Made by a program: the position numbers and the translations under genes
In this document: positions 60,000-64,000 of the stretch, piece by piece
Layout of the letters: every line of letters begins with the position of its first letter
How positions within the stretch are numbered: position 1 is the stretch's first letter
Source: Pseudomonas sp. RIT-562
GTDB taxonomy: Bacteria; Pseudomonadota; Gammaproteobacteria; Pseudomonadales; Pseudomonadaceae
Length of the DNA: 64,000 nucleotides
Reading direction: 5' to 3'
NCBI RefSeq assembly: GCF_026241895.1
Contig: NZ_JAPJIV010000018.1
Location: 62,001-126,000 of the forward strand
The notes under the pieces: model-generated
Databases searched by the model: none
What the model was told of the DNA's origin: nothing
What the model saw: only the letters and a program-made list of their open reading frames with translations

Positions 60000-61727
60000 T
60001 CAGCCGCGACCGTGGAGCAGCCGCAGGATTTCATCGAACACGGCATTGTCCAGGCTGCGCGACATATCAAGCTCCAGGCTGTGGCGATAATAGGGGCTCA
60101 GGTCGAGACCGACGCCGAGGGCGTACAACTCGATGCTGTGATCCTGCTCGATTTGCCGGGTCACCTGTTTGAGGTGCAGGTCGAGGATGTCCTGCTGGTT
60201 GGTCTGGTGGGTGGCGCTGTCCATCGGGCAGCCGTCGGAGATGATGATCAGGATGCGCCGTTGTGCGTCGCGCTGCAGCAGCCGCTGACGCGCCCAGAGC
60301 AGTGCCTCGCCGTCGATGCCCTCGCGAAACAGATCGGACTTGAGCAGTGCGGCGATGTTCGGCCGGGCGCGGCGCCAGGACGTTTCGGCAGTCTTATAGA
60401 CCACATGGCTGAGCTCGTTGAGCCTTCCCGGATTGGCCGGCTGGCCCACGGCGCGCCAGCGTTTCAAAGGACGCCCACCGTTCCATTGGCCGGTGGTGAA
60501 GCCGAGGATCTCACTGCGGGCGCCCGCCAGTTCCAGGGCACGACTGAGGGCGTCAGCCAGCAAGGCGACGCTCTCGATGTGGTTGCGCATGGAGCCGGAG
60601 TTGTCGATCAGCAGGCTGACCAGGCAATCGCAGTGAGGACGCTGCTGCTCGTGGCGAAAAATCTCCCGTTGTTCGGGGCTGATGATCAGGCGACTGAGGC
60701 GCCCGGCATCGATCTGGCCGTCGGTCTGGGCGAAGGCCCAACCATCGCGCCGAGGTGCTGCCAGCAGCGCACCCAGGCGTTTGGCCAGGCGAGGCAGATT
60801 AAGGCCCTGGCCGGCCAGACGCTGGTCCAGGCGCTGGCGCAGTTCACGCAATAATTCCGGGCGCACCAGGCTGGTTGCATCACGCTCGCAATCGTAGTCG
60901 CGGCTGAACACTTGGTAAGTAAAGACGTCGTCGCTGCCCCGTGGATTACCTTGGGCAGCCCCGCTGGTGGCAACGTCGCCTTCGCCATGCTGATCCACGT
61001 CCAGCAACAGGGCGAAGGCCAGATGGGTTTTTTCCGCGATGTCGCAGACCTTGCGCTCGTCGTTACCGAGCAGTTCGGCGTCCAGTTGTTCGATCAGCTC
61101 CTGGGCCTTGGCGGCAATCAGCAGGGCATGCTCGGTAAACGCAATCTGCTCGTGCCGACAGCGGCGCAGCAGCCCGAAGGCCGCGCCAAAATGGCCGAGC
61201 AGGCTCAAGCGCGGTGCTTCGATAAGCATTTCCGTCTGTTCCCCGACGCGGCCGCCACACAGCAGAATCCAGCTCATCTGCGCCAGGGTGAAAAGCAGCA
61301 GGCCGACGTGGCCCTCGGCCTGTCCGGAGTCGAGAAACTGTTGGCTCCACTGCTCGAAGCGCCGCAGCAGATTGCGCCGCACACCCGGATGACAGTCGTC
61401 GACCAACGACTCCACGCGCAGTTGCTCGAGCAACTCGAACACCAGGCGTGCGATTGGATGTGCCGGGAGGAACTGGCGCACCAGCGCCTGATCACTGTGT
61501 TTCAGGCGCAGCGCCAGGCTGTCAGCCACACCGCGCCAGGCCTGGCTCTCATCGTGCTCGGGATCGGGATGCAGGTGTGGGGCGCGTATCGGGAAGTGCC
61601 GTTCCTGCACTTCCAGGCGGCCGCCGCGGTAGCGTACGAGTGGTTCACCGGACAAGGCCCGCAGCGTTGCCGCGCAGAGTTCTTCGAGTTGTTGCTGGCG
61701 TTTCTCGCGGCGGGGCGACGGGTTCAT
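60000..61727 (-). CDS. cobT: CobT-like VWA-domain protein
   Basis: The product is 575 residues. A C-terminal von Willebrand A domain starts near residue 370 with the metal-site motif LLIDNSGSMRNHIES, and IIISDGCPMD follows. Together with the AAA protein encoded downstream of its start, it matches the CobS-CobT pair of aerobic cobaltochelatase. Similar AAA/VWA pairs also activate other metalloenzymes, so the cobalt role is not certain without a cobN neighbour. AAGAGGA precedes the ATG. Confidence 0.7.
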   Translation of the reverse strand: MNPSPRREKRQQQLEELCAATLRALSGEPLVRYRGGRLEVQERHFPIRAPHLHPDPEHDESQAWRGVADSLALRLKHSDQALVRQFLPAHPIARLVFELLEQLRVESLVDDCHPGVRRNLLRRFEQWSQQFLDSGQAEGHVGLLLFTLAQMSWILLCGGRVGEQTEMLIEAPRLSLLGHFGAAFGLLRRCRHEQIAFTEHALLIAAKAQELIEQLDAELLGNDERKVCDIAEKTHLAFALLLDVDQHGEGDVATSGAAQGNPRGSDDVFTYQVFSRDYDCERDATSLVRPELLRELRQRLDQRLAGQGLNLPRLAKRLGALLAAPRRDGWAFAQTDGQIDAGRLSRLIISPEQREIFRHEQQRPHCDCLVSLLIDNSGSMRNHIESVALLADALSRALELAGARSEILGFTTGQWNGGRPLKRWRAVGQPANPGRLNELSHVVYKTAETSWRRARPNIAALLKSDLFREGIDGEALLWARQRLLQRDAQRRILIIISDGCPMDSATHQTNQQDILDLHLKQVTRQIEQDHSIELYALGVGLDLSPYYRHSLELDMSRSLDNAVFDEILRLLHGRG

Positions 61728-61745
61728 GGTGGTCCTCTTGTGGGT

Positions 61746-62726
61746 TCAGGCCAGTGCCAGCAGGGGCAACGCCGATTCGCCAAGCTCCTGGTCGAAACAG
61801 CGTTGGTAGTATTCGGCGACGATCGGCCGCTCGGCTTCGTCGCATTTATTGAGGAACGACAGGCGGAAGGCCAGTGCCGGGTCGCTGAAAATTTCCATGT
61901 TTTCCGCCCAGGAAATAACGCAGCGCGGCGACATCAGGGTCGACAGATCGCCGCTGGCAAAGCCTTGCCGAGTCAGGTCGGCCACCGCCACCATCTGCGT
62001 CAGCAACCCTTCGCCATGGCGAGCCAGCAGGTGCGGTACCCGCGCGGCGACTATCGCGACTTCTTCGGCCCGGGGCAGGTAGTTCAGGGTGGCGACTATG
62101 TTCCAGCGATCCAGCTGCGCCTGATTGAGCACCTGGGTGCCGTGGTACAGCCCGTTCAGGTTGCCCAAGCCAACGGTGTTGGCAGTGGCGAACAGGCGGA
62201 ACGAGGGGTGCGGCTGGATCACTTGGTTCTGGTCGAGCAGATTGAGCCGGCCGTCGCGTTCGAGGATGCGCTGAATCACGAACATCACGTCCGGGCGGCC
62301 CGCGTCGTATTCATCGAAGATCAGCGCCATGGGCCGACGCAGTGCCCAGGGCAGGATGCCTTCCTGGAATTCGGTGACTTGCTTGCCCTCGCGCAGGACG
62401 ATGCCATCCTTGCCGATCAGGTCCAGGCGGCTGATATGCCCGTCCAGGTTGACTCGCGTGCAAGGCCAGTTGAGCCGCGCCGCGACCTGTTCGATATGGG
62501 TCGACTTGCCACTGCCGTGCAAGCCTTGCAGCATCACCCGGCGATTGCGGGTGAAGCCGGCGAGAATCGCCAGGGTGACTTCCGGGTTGAAGCAATAGGC
62601 CGCATCGACCTGCGGCACATGCTCGTCGGCATTGAGAAACACGGGTACCCGCAGGCTGGAGTCGATACCAAACAACTCCCGGACTGGGACCAGGCGGCTG
62701 GCGGGTTCGAAGTTCAGGTCAGTCAT
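61746..62726 (-). CDS. cobS: CobS-like AAA+ ATPase
   Basis: The product is 326 residues. The Walker A is LQGLHGSGKST near residue 88, Walker B reads ALIFDEYDAG near 153, and the sensor region ATANTVGLGN follows. Length and sequence type match CobS of aerobic cobaltochelatase. It lies 18 bp upstream of the CobT-like gene on the same strand. It probably energises cobalt insertion or acts as a MoxR-like chaperone. Confidence 0.78.
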   Translation of the reverse strand: MTDLNFEPASRLVPVRELFGIDSSLRVPVFLNADEHVPQVDAAYCFNPEVTLAILAGFTRNRRVMLQGLHGSGKSTHIEQVAARLNWPCTRVNLDGHISRLDLIGKDGIVLREGKQVTEFQEGILPWALRRPMALIFDEYDAGRPDVMFVIQRILERDGRLNLLDQNQVIQPHPSFRLFATANTVGLGNLNGLYHGTQVLNQAQLDRWNIVATLNYLPRAEEVAIVAARVPHLLARHGEGLLTQMVAVADLTRQGFASGDLSTLMSPRCVISWAENMEIFSDPALAFRLSFLNKCDEAERPIVAEYYQRCFDQELGESALPLLALA

Positions 62727-62873
62727 GGCTATCGCCTCAAGGGCCGGGGAGGAGCTCTTGATTCTAGGGGCGAGACTGGACCAGGGGAGGGGCCAGTTGG
62801 TGGCCCCCGATGCGGCCAGCCGGGGAGGCTGGCGCCATGTTCGTTGGGAGAGAAACGATCCTGAGGACGAGGG

Positions 62874-64000
62874 CTAGCGACTCAAGACTTCGTCCAGCGC
62901 CTGTTCGAGAGTGCTGACCGTGCGCTCGATATTGTGCAGCTTTTCCAGGCCGAACAAGCCGATGCGGAAAGTCTGGAAGTCGGCTGGCTCGTCGCATTGC
63001 AACGGCACTCCGGCGGCGATTTGCAGGCCGTGGGCGGCAAATTTCTTGCCGCTCTTGATGTCGGCATCATCGGTGTAGCTCACCACCACGCCTGGGGCCT
63101 GGAAGCCGGCTGCGGCCACGCTCTTGATGCCCTTGCCGGTCAGCAAGGCGCGTACCCGGTCGCCCAACGCCTGTTGTTCATCGCGGACCTTGTCGAAGCC
63201 GTAGGCTTGCGTTTCTTTCATCACTTCGTTGAACCGCGCAAGCGAATCGCTGGGCATGGTCGCGTGGTAGGCATGCCCGCCCTGTTCGTAGGCCTGCATG
63301 ATCTGCAGCCATTTTTTCAGGTCGCAGGCAAAACTGCTGCTCTGCGTCTGCTCGATGCGCTGCAGGGCCAAGGGACTGAACATCACCAGGGCGCAGCATG
63401 GGGAGGCACTCCAGCCTTTCTGCGGAGCACTGATCAGCAGATCGACTGCGCATTTTTGCATATCGACCCACAGCGCCCCCGAAGCGATGCAGTCCAGCAC
63501 GAACAGGCCGCCCACCGCATGCACGGCGTCACCGACGGCGCGCAGGTAGTCATCGGGCAGGATAATCCCCGATGAGGTCTCAACGTGCGGGGCGAAGACG
63601 ATCTGCGGCTTGTGCGTCTGAATGGCCGCCAGCACTTCGTCCAGGGGCGGTGGGGCATAGGCGGCCTGGCGACCAGCCTCGACCGGCCGGGCCTTGAGTA
63701 CCGTGGTGGCCGCCGGGATGTTGCCCATCTCGAGAATCTGGCTCCAGCGATAACTGAACCAGCCGTTGCGGATCACCAGGCATTGCTGGCCGCCGGCAAA
63801 CTGCCGCGCCACCGCTTCCATGCCGAATGTGCCGCTGCCCGGAACCACCGCCACGGCCTCGGCGTTGTAGACCTGCTTGAGGGTGCTGGAAATGTTCCTC
63901 ATCACTGCTTGAAACGCCTGGGACATATGGTTGAGCGATCGGTCGGTGTAGACCACCGAGTACTCGACCAGCCCTTCGGGATCGATACTGGGATAGAGCT
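62874..64000 (-). CDS. Class V aminotransferase (alanine/serine-glyoxylate type), 5'-truncated by the window
   Basis: At least 375 residues are present; the reading frame runs off the right edge, where residues LYPSIDPEGLVEYS precede the first in-window Met, so the true start lies beyond 64000. The PLP Lys is in ISAPQKGWSASP, the cofactor Asp in FVLDCIASGALW. The protein resembles alanine-glyoxylate and serine-glyoxylate aminotransferases. It is a chromosome-side gene reading toward cobS, 147 bp away. Confidence 0.82.
   Translation of the reverse strand, partial: LYPSIDPEGLVEYSVVYTDRSLNHMSQAFQAVMRNISSTLKQVYNAEAVAVVPGSGTFGMEAVARQFAGGQQCLVIRNGWFSYRWSQILEMGNIPAATTVLKARPVEAGRQAAYAPPPLDEVLAAIQTHKPQIVFAPHVETSSGIILPDDYLRAVGDAVHAVGGLFVLDCIASGALWVDMQKCAVDLLISAPQKGWSASPCCALVMFSPLALQRIEQTQSSSFACDLKKWLQIMQAYEQGGHAYHATMPSDSLARFNEVMKETQAYGFDKVRDEQQALGDRVRALLTGKGIKSVAAAGFQAPGVVVSYTDDADIKSGKKFAAHGLQIAAGVPLQCDEPADFQTFRIGLFGLEKLHNIERTVSTLEQALDEVLSR

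Noticed and set aside
1-64000. CRISPR array, insertion sequence, prophage or replication origin
   Set aside because: No regularly spaced repeats, transposase, phage structural genes or iteron-like repeats were seen on reading.

Overview
The window looks like a Pseudomonas chromosome (fluorescens-type lineage): GC-rich coding sequence, Pseudomonas-style REP palindromes, a cobS/cobT-like pair and typical core genes at the right-hand end. About the first 55 kb appears to be the right-hand part of a catabolic genomic island for abietane diterpenoids (resin acids). It carries the dit gene set known from P. abietaniphila BKME-9 and Burkholderia xenovorans LB400. Recognition rests on gene order and protein families read by eye; no database search was run.

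Layout. (1) 0.15-11.4 kb, plus strand: a DUF1302 and DUF1329 envelope pair, a YCF48-type beta-propeller, an RND/MMPL transporter, a VOC protein, an enoyl-CoA hydratase, an SDR and a CrtI-like FAD enzyme. (2) 11.5-17.4 kb: a TetR regulator facing a CYP226-type P450 (ditU-like) across a perfect palindrome, followed by a CrtC/AttH-like protein, an SDR, an MFS carrier and an NTF2-fold protein. (3) 17.4-21.2 kb, minus strand: an MFS carrier, a [2Fe-2S] ferredoxin, a ferredoxin reductase and an SDR. (4) 21.5-43.4 kb: the core dit cluster, in the order ditA3-B-C-D-E-R, ditF with a DUF35 partner, ditG-H, ditA1-A2, a DUF2889 gene, ditI, ditJ, ditK, then amidohydrolase, FAH, 3-hydroxyacyl-CoA dehydrogenase, thiolase, CMD protein, ditQ and a second amidohydrolase. 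(5) 44.8-53.3 kb: a beta-oxidation operon (two adjacent acyl-CoA dehydrogenases, enoyl-CoA hydratase, third dehydrogenase) running into a glutathione peroxidase, an extra panC, a Cache protein, an alpha/beta hydrolase and an MFS carrier. (6) 53.5-55.2 kb: a tyrosine-recombinase integrase and a 45-nt 3' fragment of a tRNA-Pro gene, taken as the right attachment site. (7) 55.2-64 kb: chromosome-like genes (a decayed antitoxin, GNAT-like protein, LysE/LysR pair, amino-acid permease, CobT/CobS-like pair, class V aminotransferase cut by the window end).

How it fits together (inference built on published dit work). P450s, fed by the ferredoxin reductase and ferredoxins, oxidise dehydroabietic and abietic acids toward 7-oxo-dehydroabietic acid. 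DitA1A2A3 dihydroxylates the aromatic ring, an SDR rearomatises it, DitC opens it in a meta-cleavage, and FAH-fold enzymes process the product. DitJ makes CoA thioesters, and the SDR, dehydrogenase, hydratase, thiolase and aldolase-like enzymes dismantle the remaining rings. The most informative new material is regulatory and architectural: a shared ATTCT-N6-AGAAT palindrome at ditR and ditA3, an AAGTGTYC box repeated before most core dit units, a TetR/P450 operator, and the tRNA-Pro attachment scar.
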